Of a DNA stretch of 7,337 bases, positions 1 through 5,264 are shown in pieces. Source of the stretch: Weeksellaceae bacterium. GTDB lineage: Bacteria; Bacteroidota; Bacteroidia; Flavobacteriales; Weeksellaceae. The notes beneath the pieces are model-generated. The model was given only the letters and a program-made list of their open reading frames with translations. It had not been told where the DNA came from and searched no databases. The first letter of the stretch is position 1, and every line of letters begins with the position of its first letter. A program made the position numbers and the translations under genes. The DNA lies in assembly GCA_028694715.1 (NCBI GenBank), contig JAQVKJ010000061.1, positions 1-7,337 of the forward strand, in the 5' to 3' direction.

Positions 1-522
1 TTCATGTGCAATTTCTGCAATCGCTCTTACATTCAGCAGATCGAGTTTCGGATTGCCCAAAGTTTCAGCAAAAATCGCTCTTGTGTTTTCACGAATCGAA
101 GCCCTCAATGCTTTTAGATTATCCGGATCGACAAAACTGGTTTCGATTCCGAATCTCGGCAAGGTCACGCTGAGCAGATTGTAGGTTCCTCCGTACAGAC
201 TGTTAGAAGAAACGATGTGGTCGCCGGCTCTCAAAAGTGTCAGCAGAGTTGTTGAAACCGCAGAGGCATCCGATGCCGTGGCAACTGCACCGATACCGCC
301 TTCAAGTGCAGCAAGTCGCTGTTCAAGTACATCAGTCGTCGGATTGTTGAGCCGGGTGTAGATATAACCCGGAATTGAAAGGCCAAAAACACCTGCGGCA
401 TGATCTGCATTATCAAACACATAAGAAACGGTTTGATAGATTGGAACAGCTCTGCTTCCAGCTGTTGCTTTGACATCGTGGCCCGAATGAAGGGCACTGG
501 TTGAAAATTTTAAATTACTCAT
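1..522 (-). CDS. metY: O-acetylhomoserine sulfhydrylase / Cys-Met metabolism PLP enzyme, N-terminal part (cut by window edge)
   Basis: Only the first 174 codons are present. Enzymes of this family use PLP to make homocysteine from O-acetylhomoserine and sulfide in the cytoplasm. Visible family marks: N-terminal 'TSALHSGHD' and 'AVPIYQTVSYVF' (residues 8-36); Y55-x-R57 followed by 'LNNPTTDVLEQRLAALEGG', the phosphate-contacting loop of the neighbouring subunit; 'LYGGTYNLL' (109-117), whose Tyr110 should stack on the PLP ring; and 'ETLGNPKLD' (153-161). The Schiff-base lysine (near residue 205) lies off the window. The start ATG at 522-520 gives the family's usual N-terminus; upstream is A/T-rich without a clear Shine-Dalgarno. 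The phosphate-loop glycine usually seen in 'SG-x-(S/A)-A' is Asp85 here (SDASA). The gene sits behind two Met/Cys-rich leader ORFs with terminators, which fits a sulfur amino acid gene. MetY is preferred over MetB or methionine gamma-lyase because of 'LYGGTYNLL...TLPRFGI', but the subfamily call is less sure than the family. Confidence 0.88.
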   Translation of the reverse strand, partial: MSNLKFSTSALHSGHDVKATAGSRAVPIYQTVSYVFDNADHAAGVFGLSIPGYIYTRLNNPTTDVLEQRLAALEGGIGAVATASDASAVSTTLLTLLRAGDHIVSSNSLYGGTYNLLSVTLPRFGIETSFVDPDNLKALRASIRENTRAIFAETLGNPKLDLLNVRAIAEIAHE

Positions 523-558
523 TGTTTAAAGATTTTAGAATTGTTAAAAGTTTGATAT

Positions 559-593
559 AAAAAAAGTCCCTCCGGTTTTTGCCGAAAGGACTT
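559..593 (-). terminator. Intrinsic terminator / attenuator in the metY leader (module 2)
   Basis: Read on the minus strand, AAGTCCTTTCGG (593-582) and CCGGAGGGACTT (575-564) form a 12-bp stem, with all pairs Watson-Crick or G-U, closed by a CAAAAA loop. A T-run (complement of the A-run 559-565) and then AT-rich sequence follow. It lies 36 bases upstream of the metY start and downstream of a Met/Cys-rich leader ORF. It can therefore only end transcripts before they enter metY, as expected for an attenuator. Confidence 0.85.
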
Positions 594-650
594 CAAGTTT
601 TGCTGTTTATTTGTTTTTTCACAGACTCATTCACTTGCTGACTTTGGGCA
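580..650 (-). promoter_or_regulatory. Predicted antiterminator pairing of module 2
   Basis: Leader codons 650-642 (TGCCCAAAG, minus strand) can pair with 588-580 (CTTTCGGCA) in 8 of 9 positions, with one C-C mismatch. This sequesters most of the 5' arm of the terminator stem. A second short match, CCGAA (658-654) with TTCGG (586-582), points the same way. A small hairpin ACTTT-GCCC-AAAGT (654-641) competes with this pairing and could be the pause or default fold. Inferred from base pairing only. Confidence 0.5.
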
Positions 651-716
651 AAGTTCGGGCGGGCGCATACACATACACATCATCATTTTGCCGGTTTTAC
701 AAGTTTTGAAAGTCAT
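627..716 (-). CDS. Met/Cys-rich leader peptide 2 of the metY attenuator
   Basis: This is a 29-codon ORF ending in TGA. Its last 19 residues, from an internal ATG at 686-684, are MMMCMCMRPPELCPKSASE. The longer start at 716-714 adds MTFKTCKTGK and has an A-rich, purine-rich upstream stretch (GAAAGAAAAA), so I prefer it; the shorter form is possible. Seven consecutive codons are Met or Cys (five Met, two Cys), and two more Cys lie outside the run. That density is very unlikely by chance and is typical of control codons where a ribosome stalls when charged tRNA is scarce. The stop is 33 bases before a strong terminator hairpin, and metY follows. The expected role is to be translated, not to act as a peptide: stalling at the Met/Cys run would leave codons 650-642 free to pair with the terminator arm and let transcription continue into metY. 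Confidence 0.72.
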   Translation of the reverse strand: MTFKTCKTGKMMMCMCMRPPELCPKSASE

Positions 717-750
717 TTTTTCTTTCTGTTTTTATATTTTTTTTATCCGT

Positions 751-781
751 AAAAAAAAGCCCCTGCGTCGGCAGGGGCTTT
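751..781 (-). terminator. Intrinsic terminator / attenuator (module 1)
   Basis: On the minus strand, AAAGCCCCTGC (781-771), loop CGAC (770-767) and GCAGGGGCTTT (766-756) make a perfect 11-bp GC-rich stem. It is followed by an uninterrupted T-run (complement of the A-run 751-758). The long T-run exists only on the minus-strand side (plus reads only TTTCTG), so it works in the direction of metY. It lies 24 bases after the stop of leader ORF 1 and upstream of leader ORF 2. Confidence 0.85.
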
Positions 782-827
782 CTGTATAACATCTGATTCT
801 TCAATTTAAACCAAAAGCAACCCCTGC
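771..827 (-). promoter_or_regulatory. Predicted antiterminator pairing of module 1
   Basis: Within leader ORF 1, GCAGGGG (827-821) and CTTT (817-814) together match all 11 bases of the terminator 5' arm AAAGCCCCTGC (781-771), with a three-base TTG bulge. The leader segment is thus nearly a copy of the terminator's own 3' arm, so the two compete for the same partner. It starts three codons after the Met-Met-Cys run, so a ribosome stalled there would leave it mostly exposed. Inferred from pairing; not folded with software. Confidence 0.6.
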
Positions 828-853
828 GCGTTTCCGCACATCATCAGCTGCAT
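806..853 (-). CDS. Met/Cys-containing leader peptide 1 of the metY attenuator
   Basis: This is a 15-codon ORF from ATG 853-851 to TAA 808-806, encoding MQLMMCGNAQGLLLV. Met codons 1, 4 and 5 and Cys codon 6 are the candidate control codons. Codons 9-14 (Ala-Gln-Gly-Leu-Leu-Leu) contain the bases that can pair with the terminator at 751-781, which would explain the otherwise arbitrary peptide tail. The start context is A-rich (AACAAAATG). A promoter-like element at 893-925 places the predicted 5' end about 30 bases upstream. The Met/Cys signal is weaker than in leader 2, so support comes mainly from the start-stop-hairpin geometry. It could instead be a chance ORF in front of a simple terminator. 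Confidence 0.6.
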   Translation of the reverse strand: MQLMMCGNAQGLLLV

Positions 854-862
854 TTTGTTAAA

Positions 863-1022
863 TTTTGAATTCATTTTTTTGTTTTGAATGGACAAAGGTT
901 GAAAATAAATTTTTGAATTTGCAAATTTATTTTTTGAATGTATTGAATTTTTTGATTTTAGAGATTGAATAATTATGGGTTCTTTGCTGTTTAATTTTAA
1001 TAAATCTTAAAGAAAATTGAAT
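863..1022. repeat. AT-rich spacer with repeated TTTTGAAT / TTGAAT words
   Basis: TTTTGAAT occurs at 863, 882, 911 and 932 (plus strand), spaced 19, 29 and 21 bases. Shorter TTGAAT copies follow at 943, 965 and 1016. The copies flank and overlap the predicted metY promoter. They could be phased regulator sites or only a consequence of very high A+T. Apart from these words, the metY promoter and the tRNA remnant at 1045-1105, I see nothing else in the spacer between 854 and about 1215. Confidence 0.3.
893..925 (-). promoter_or_regulatory. Candidate Bacteroidota-type promoter for the metY leader
   Basis: Minus strand: TTTG (925-922), 21 bases, then AACCTTTG (900-893). The Bacteroidota housekeeping consensus is about TTTG - 19-21 bases - TAnnTTTG; only the first base of the -7 box deviates (A for T). 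The predicted transcription start near 886 leaves a short 5' UTR before leader ORF 1 at 853. No equally good promoter is visible between the two modules, so both are probably on one transcript. Confidence 0.5.
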
Positions 1023-1044
1023 GAGCTAATTAAGCTGAAAGTAG

Positions 1045-1105
1045 CACGGGAAACGGGCTCGAACCCGCAAGGAGGCTGAAGCACTACCAATTGAGCTATT
1101 CCCGC
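1045..1105 (-). pseudogene. Degenerate tRNA-Gly-like remnant with anticodon-arm deletion
   Basis: On the minus strand the 5' part (GCGGGAATAGCTCAATTGG) is a normal tRNA-Gly acceptor strand and D-arm. The 3' part contains a T-loop-like TTCGAG between CGGG and CCCG, and a matching acceptor strand TTCCCGT with a G-U first pair. A normal tRNA has about 71-76 bases; this has 61. After TCAGC plus CTCCTTG the sequence goes straight into the T arm, so the 3' half of the anticodon stem and the variable loop are missing. The T loop is one base short and the D stem has a T-T mismatch. With no anticodon stem it cannot be an ordinary tRNA. It looks like a decayed extra copy or a leftover of recombination at a tRNA gene. 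Confidence 0.65.
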
Positions 1106-1215
1106 TTTTGAGACTGTAAATAAGATTCTAAAACTGAATTGTCCAATAATTTTTTTAGGTTTTTAGAGTTATTAAATAAAAAGGACAAAACGCTCCAAAT
1201 CCATTTTCTAATCCT

Positions 1216-1223
1216 TACTTTTG
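1216..1223 (+). promoter_or_regulatory. Candidate -7 box (TACTTTTG) of the HMG-CoA reductase gene
   Basis: TACTTTTG matches the Bacteroidota TAnnTTTG box exactly and lies 21 bases before the ATG at 1245, implying a very short 5' UTR. No convincing TTTG box is seen 19-21 bases upstream. It overlaps a small inverted repeat, TTTTG-TAAGA-CAAAA (1219-1233). Confidence 0.35.
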
Positions 1224-1244
1224 TAAGACAAAATATCAGTTAAC

Positions 1245-2597
1245 ATGAAACATAAGCCGGTTGAAGGTTTTTCCAAAATGTCGAAACAAGGAAAAATAGA
1301 ATGGTTGGTCAATGAGTATCTGAACGGTTCAGAGAAAGCCATGCAAACCCTTACCCAGTATTGGAATGATGACGAGGAGCTTCAAAAGCTTCACGACGAG
1401 TTTTCTGAAAATACATTGTCCAATTTTTATATGCCATTGGGCTTTGCTCCCAATTTTCTGATTGATGACCAACTTCACTGTCTTCCAATGGCGATTGAAG
1501 AGAGTTCGGTAGTGGCAGCAGCTTCAAAGGCAGCCAAATTTTGGTTGGACAAAGGCGGTTTCAAAACCCGTGTGCTATCAAAGACCAAATTGGGGCATGT
1601 ACATTTCATGTTTGAAGGGGACAAAGAAAAACTGAGCAGGTTTTTTGTAGATTCTCTACTGCCCATATTGCACAGCGATACCAAACAAATCACAAAAAAC
1701 ATGCAGGCACGAGGCGGAGGAATTCTCGACATCAAACTGGTTGACAAATCTGATGAAATAGACGCATATTATCAATTGCATGCCGAATTTGACACAGTAG
1801 ATTCCATGGGCGCCAACTTCATCAATTCATGTCTGGAGCAGTTTGCAAACACACTGAAATCCGAAATGGAAAACAGCGAAATGTTCACCGAGGCAGAAAA
1901 AGATTCGCTGCAGATTGTGATGTGTATTTTGTCCAATTATACACCCGAATGCTTGGTCAGAGCCGAAGTGAGTTGCCCAGTGGAAATGCTTTCTGACAAG
2001 GGCATCAGTGCGCAGGAGTTTGTTGAGAAATTTTCGAGAGCTGTTAAAATTGCAGAAGTTGAACCTTATCGTGCCGCCACCCACAACAAGGGCATCATGA
2101 ACGGAGTGGATGCTGTGGTCATTGCCACCGGCAATGATTTCAGAGCAGTAGAAGCTTGTGCGCATGTCTTTGCGTCCAGAAATGGTAAATACACAAGTCT
2201 TACCCATTGTGAAGTCAAAGACGGACAATTTCATTTTTGGCTTGATTTACCGGTTTCACTTGGCACAGTGGGCGGTCTGACTTCTCTTCATCCTTTGGTA
2301 AAAATCGCATTGGAAGTATTGGGAAATCCGAATGCTGAAAGACTAATGGAAATTACCGCTGTTGCAGGTCTGGCACAAAATTTTGCTGCAATTCGCTCGT
2401 TGGTGACCACCGGCATACAAAAAGGACACATGAAAATGCACCTGCTCAATATACTGAACCAATTGGAAGCCACTGAAGAAGAAAAACAACATTTCGTGAG
2501 TTATTTCAAAGACAAAACCGTTTCACATCATGCAGTTATCGGTGAGTTTTGTCGTTTGAGAGGTGTAGACAACCTTGAAGAACTCAAAAGGAAGTAA
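1245..2597 (+). CDS. mvaA: Hydroxymethylglutaryl-CoA reductase, class II
   Basis: Interconverts HMG-CoA and mevalonate plus CoA using NAD(P)H; cytoplasmic and soluble. Residues 7-22 'EGFSKMSKQGKIEWLV' are the usual class II N-terminus, supporting this ATG. The substrate-binding region 'SENTLSNFYMPLGFAPNF' (54-71) leads into 'PMAIEESSVVAAASKAAKFW' (81-100), with the catalytic Glu at 85/86. 'MQARGGGILDIKL' and 'DSMGANFINSCLE' follow. Then come 'HNKGIMNGVDAVVIATGNDFRA' (280-301, split as HNKGIMNG + VDAVVIATGNDFRA) with Lys282 and Asp298, and 'GIQKGHMKMH' (390-399) with the catalytic His395. No membrane segments, as expected for class II. Length (450) is slightly above the usual ~430. The signature ENV-x-G is ENTLS here. 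Class II enzymes are called degradative from Pseudomonas, but in Bacteroidota this enzyme most likely supplies mevalonate for isoprenoids. No other mevalonate gene is in the window. Family assignment is very firm; reaction direction is inferred. Confidence 0.95.
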   Translation: MKHKPVEGFSKMSKQGKIEWLVNEYLNGSEKAMQTLTQYWNDDEELQKLHDEFSENTLSNFYMPLGFAPNFLIDDQLHCLPMAIEESSVVAAASKAAKFWLDKGGFKTRVLSKTKLGHVHFMFEGDKEKLSRFFVDSLLPILHSDTKQITKNMQARGGGILDIKLVDKSDEIDAYYQLHAEFDTVDSMGANFINSCLEQFANTLKSEMENSEMFTEAEKDSLQIVMCILSNYTPECLVRAEVSCPVEMLSDKGISAQEFVEKFSRAVKIAEVEPYRAATHNKGIMNGVDAVVIATGNDFRAVEACAHVFASRNGKYTSLTHCEVKDGQFHFWLDLPVSLGTVGGLTSLHPLVKIALEVLGNPNAERLMEITAVAGLAQNFAAIRSLVTTGIQKGHMKMHLLNILNQLEATEEEKQHFVSYFKDKTVSHHAVIGEFCRLRGVDNLEELKRK

Positions 2598-2772
2598 AAC
2601 CATTTGAACTTTATTCCACGCATTGCGAATGATAGTTTTTACTGTCCATGGAATTTTTTTTCTGTTTTCTGAAATTTAATTGTAAATTGCCCTTCCAATT
2701 GCCTTATGATTCATTACCAATTTGATTTGATTCTGGCAGTTGTATTGTTTATTTAATTCAAAAAACTTAACT

Positions 2773-3330
2773 ATGACAGGACTTATTTTATTGGCCGGAG
2801 TACTTATTTTGGGAGGATTGTTGGTAGGAATTTTCAACAAATTCGCAAAAAACCGGAATGTGGTCAAAGACGCTTGGGCAAACATTGACGTAGCACTCAA
2901 AAAACGACATGATTTGATTCCCAATTTGGTAAATACGGTCAAAGGTTATGCGGCACACGAAAAAGATACTTTGACGCAAGTTATTGAAGCCCGTAATTCA
3001 GCGATGGCTGTACCAAAAGATGACATCAGCGGGCAAATCAAAGCTGAAAACGCTCTTCAACAAACACTGAGAAGCCTTTTTGCCATAGCTGAAGCATATC
3101 CTGACCTGAAAGCAGATGCCTCTTTTCTGAACCTCCAAACACAGTTGTCTGAAATTGAAGAAAATTTAGAAAGGGCCAGAAGGTATTACAACAGTACCGT
3201 CAGAGAAAACAATACCTACGGAGAAACTTTTCCGGCTGTTTTGTTTGCAGGCATGTTCAAATACCAACGATTTGATTATTTTGAAATTGACGCCGGCGAA
3301 AAAGAGAACATAACAGTTGACTTCTCCTAA
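2773..3330 (+). CDS. lemA: LemA family protein
   Basis: 185 residues, the usual LemA length. One N-terminal membrane segment (about residues 3-20, very rich in Leu/Gly/Ile) is followed by the LemA helical domain: 'NRNVVKDAWANIDVALKKRHDLIPNLVNTVKGY' (28-59, conserved as VKDAWANIDVALKKR and HDLIPNLVNTVKGY), 'ARNSAM', 'LFAIAEAYPDLKA', 'LSEIEENLERARRYYN' (125-140), and the closing 'FPAVLFAGMFKYQRFDYFE'. The molecular role of LemA is not established. It is an envelope protein with an extracytoplasmic or cytoplasmic helical bundle, often encoded beside DUF2207 or TPM-domain (YgcG-like) proteins, as here. The ATG at 2773 is chosen over an in-frame upstream ATG at 2740 because it puts the membrane helix at residue 3 and has an A-rich upstream. 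The DUF2207 gene starts 131 bases downstream on the same strand, so the two may share a transcript. Confidence 0.93.
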   Translation: MTGLILLAGVLILGGLLVGIFNKFAKNRNVVKDAWANIDVALKKRHDLIPNLVNTVKGYAAHEKDTLTQVIEARNSAMAVPKDDISGQIKAENALQQTLRSLFAIAEAYPDLKADASFLNLQTQLSEIEENLERARRYYNSTVRENNTYGETFPAVLFAGMFKYQRFDYFEIDAGEKENITVDFS

Positions 3331-3414
3331 TCATGGATTTTTTGCTAAGCTCCAGTCTTGACACTCAAAAGACAAACAGTTGATTGTACACTATAAACTT
3401 TTTAAACCACCGAG

Positions 3415-3444
3415 AATCATTATGCTTCTCAGTTGAGAATGATT
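3415..3444 (+). repeat. Nested inverted repeats upstream of the DUF2207 gene
   Basis: TTCTCA-GT-TGAGAA (3426-3439) is a compact dyad, and AATCATT (3415-3421) with AATGATT (3438-3444) forms a wider one that shares its right arm. The two folds are mutually exclusive. No T-run follows, so it is not an intrinsic terminator for lemA. It could be an operator, an mRNA structure or an RNase processing site between the two genes. Confidence 0.35.
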
Positions 3445-3461
3445 GAATAAATGACTGAAAA

Positions 3462-5228
3462 ATGAAAAAACTGATCTTCACCATTGTATTTCTATTTTCG
3501 GTTGGATTTTGTTTTGCACAGGGATTTGTGGTTAAAAAATTCGCAGCTGATATTGAAATCAACCAAGACGGCTGGTTTGACATCACTGAAACATACGATG
3601 TTGTCTTTACAGAGTACAAACACGGATTGTTAAGAAACATCATTACCCAATACAATTTAGACGGAGAAAATCACAAAATATACATCAGCGAGCTGAAAGT
3701 CCCGGGGCACAAATTCACTTCTACACCTACATTGCTTGAAAAATACACCGGTAGAATCGAACTCAAAATTGGCGACAAAAACAAAACCATCATTGGTCCG
3801 CAGCAGTATATCATCAGCTACAGGGTCAAAAATGCTTTTCTGTTCGATGAGCAGGAAGCCATGTTTTACTGGAATCTGAAACCCGATGGTTGGTATGCCG
3901 ATTTTGAAAATGTAGAAATCAGCATCAAAGCACCTGATGCTGCAAATCTTTCTGCTGAGAATTCGTTTATTTATTCGGGATTCTATGGCAATACCCAAGT
4001 CTCCGAAGATTTTGATAACACTTTTTCGGGCCATACTTTTACGGCCAAAAGCAAGCCGGGCATCATATTCAGAGGTTCAGAGAACATTACCGCTCTGATT
4101 AAGCTGCCCAAAGACTTGATTGCACAACACGACTATTCTCCGTCTCTGTTCGCCAAGTACGGATGGTTGGGGATTCTGGGTCTAATCGGATTTTTCTTTT
4201 GGCATACTTGGAAGAAGTTTGGACAGGACGACAAGGTGATTTCTGCCACAAGTTATTATCCTCCTGAAAACATTGACCCGGGTATGGCTGGATACTTAAT
4301 CAACGACCGTGAAGATTCCTCAGATTTAATTTCCTTCATCCCCAAATGGGGACACGAAGGCATCATAAGACTTGAGGAAATTCCAAAAAAAGGCATTTTC
4401 AGCAAAGCTGACACCAGAATTTATAAACTCAAAAACTTACCCGAAGGCAGACCAAATTATGAACGAACGATTTTCAACGGCTTATTTTCACATTCGAGCC
4501 TCAGCGGAAAGAACATTGCACAGTTCATCAAAGAGGTACAAGAATCCATCACAGGCACTGTAGATGAAACAACAGAAAACACTGATTCCCACTTGGGTTC
4601 AGTGTTGGTCAGCAGTCTCACAAATTCATTTTATGTAACCATGAACAAGGCCAAAGGACAGCTCAAAAAACAAGCTCAGGTTTATTATGAAGCCAAATCA
4701 AACCGCATCATGAAAATGAGTTATGTGTTTTCATTTCTCGGTTTGTTTTTGGTCAGTGGCATATTTCTATTATTGTTCAATCTCGTCGCTGCATTGGTAA
4801 GTAGTTTATTCTTTATTTTTCTAATCATTATGTCAGGATACATGAAAAAGAAAAACAAAAAAGGCAGTGCGATACTCTCCGAATTAAAAGGATTCAGACA
4901 ATTCATCAAGCTTGCCGAAACAAACCGCATCAAGACCTTGATTGAAACTGACCCTGATTATTTTGAAAAAACAATGAGCTATGCGCTTGCCTTTGGTTTG
5001 CTGAGACAATGGTCAAGCAAATTTTCTGCATTGGACATTCCACCACCACAGTGGTACAGTAGCCCAAACACACTGGGAGTTATGAGTATGAGCAATTTCA
5101 CGAATTCGTTTAGCAGTGCGATGGCTTCCACACAATCAGCCATGATCAGTACTCCTTCGAGCAGCGGAAGCGGCGGAGGCGGTTCATCAGGCGGCGGATT
5201 TGGCGGGGGTGGCGGCGGAAGCTGGTAA
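3462..5228 (+). CDS. DUF2207 family predicted membrane protein with Gly-rich C-terminal tail
   Basis: 588 residues. A signal peptide (1-19, 'MKKLIFTIVFLFSVGFCFA', cleavage probably after Ala19) precedes an extracytoplasmic DUF2207 domain (about 22-225) that starts with the typical 'IEINQDGWFDITETYDVVF' and 'HGLLRNI'. A membrane helix follows at 234-250 ('GWLGILGLIGFFFWHTW'). Next is a cytoplasmic part with 'ATSYYPPENIDPGMAGYLIN' and 'LISFIPKWGHEGIIRLEE', a winged-helix-like region usual in the family. Two more helices lie at about 419-440 and 441-460. The conserved 'LKGFRQFIKLAE...TDPDYFEKTMSYALAFGL' segment follows (475-513). The end is low complexity, Ser/Met-rich and then Gly-rich, closing with Ser-Trp (569-588). 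The biochemical function is unknown; LemA is the usual partner and is directly upstream. The next gene begins 36 bases downstream and may be co-transcribed. Confidence 0.9.
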   Translation: MKKLIFTIVFLFSVGFCFAQGFVVKKFAADIEINQDGWFDITETYDVVFTEYKHGLLRNIITQYNLDGENHKIYISELKVPGHKFTSTPTLLEKYTGRIELKIGDKNKTIIGPQQYIISYRVKNAFLFDEQEAMFYWNLKPDGWYADFENVEISIKAPDAANLSAENSFIYSGFYGNTQVSEDFDNTFSGHTFTAKSKPGIIFRGSENITALIKLPKDLIAQHDYSPSLFAKYGWLGILGLIGFFFWHTWKKFGQDDKVISATSYYPPENIDPGMAGYLINDREDSSDLISFIPKWGHEGIIRLEEIPKKGIFSKADTRIYKLKNLPEGRPNYERTIFNGLFSHSSLSGKNIAQFIKEVQESITGTVDETTENTDSHLGSVLVSSLTNSFYVTMNKAKGQLKKQAQVYYEAKSNRIMKMSYVFSFLGLFLVSGIFLLLFNLVAALVSSLFFIFLIIMSGYMKKKNKKGSAILSELKGFRQFIKLAETNRIKTLIETDPDYFEKTMSYALAFGLLRQWSSKFSALDIPPPQWYSSPNTLGVMSMSNFTNSFSSAMASTQSAMISTPSSSGSGGGGSSGGGFGGGGGGSW

Positions 5229-5264
5229 CCAAATCAGAAATTAAAATTACTAAAACAAAATACC

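Noticed and set aside
240..497. Reverse-strand open frame of 85 codons at the left side
   Set aside because: It is out of frame with the MetY-like gene on the same strand, whose frame gives clear family motifs from 522 to the window edge.
751..781. Hairpin as a plus-strand terminator
   Set aside because: The long T-run exists only in the minus-strand direction; the plus strand has just TTTCTG after the stem and no gene upstream to end.
523..900. SAM riboswitch in the metY leader
   Set aside because: I see no SAM-I core or other SAM aptamer motif. The leader is explained by two short ORFs and two terminator hairpins.
1045..1105. Functional tRNA-Gly gene
   Set aside because: Only 61 bases; the 3' anticodon strand and variable loop are absent, the T loop is short and the D stem has a mismatch.
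1827..2234. Reverse-strand open frame of 135 codons inside the HMG-CoA reductase gene
   Set aside because: It lies fully within a strongly conserved coding gene on the plus strand and shows no recognisable domain.
2740..2772. Upstream start of lemA giving 11 extra residues
   Set aside because: It would put polar residues (YCLFNSKN) before the membrane helix, unlike LemA N-termini; the ATG at 2773 fits better.
3657..4034. Reverse-strand open frame of 125 codons inside the DUF2207 gene
   Set aside because: Antisense to a well-supported coding region, with no start context or recognisable motif.
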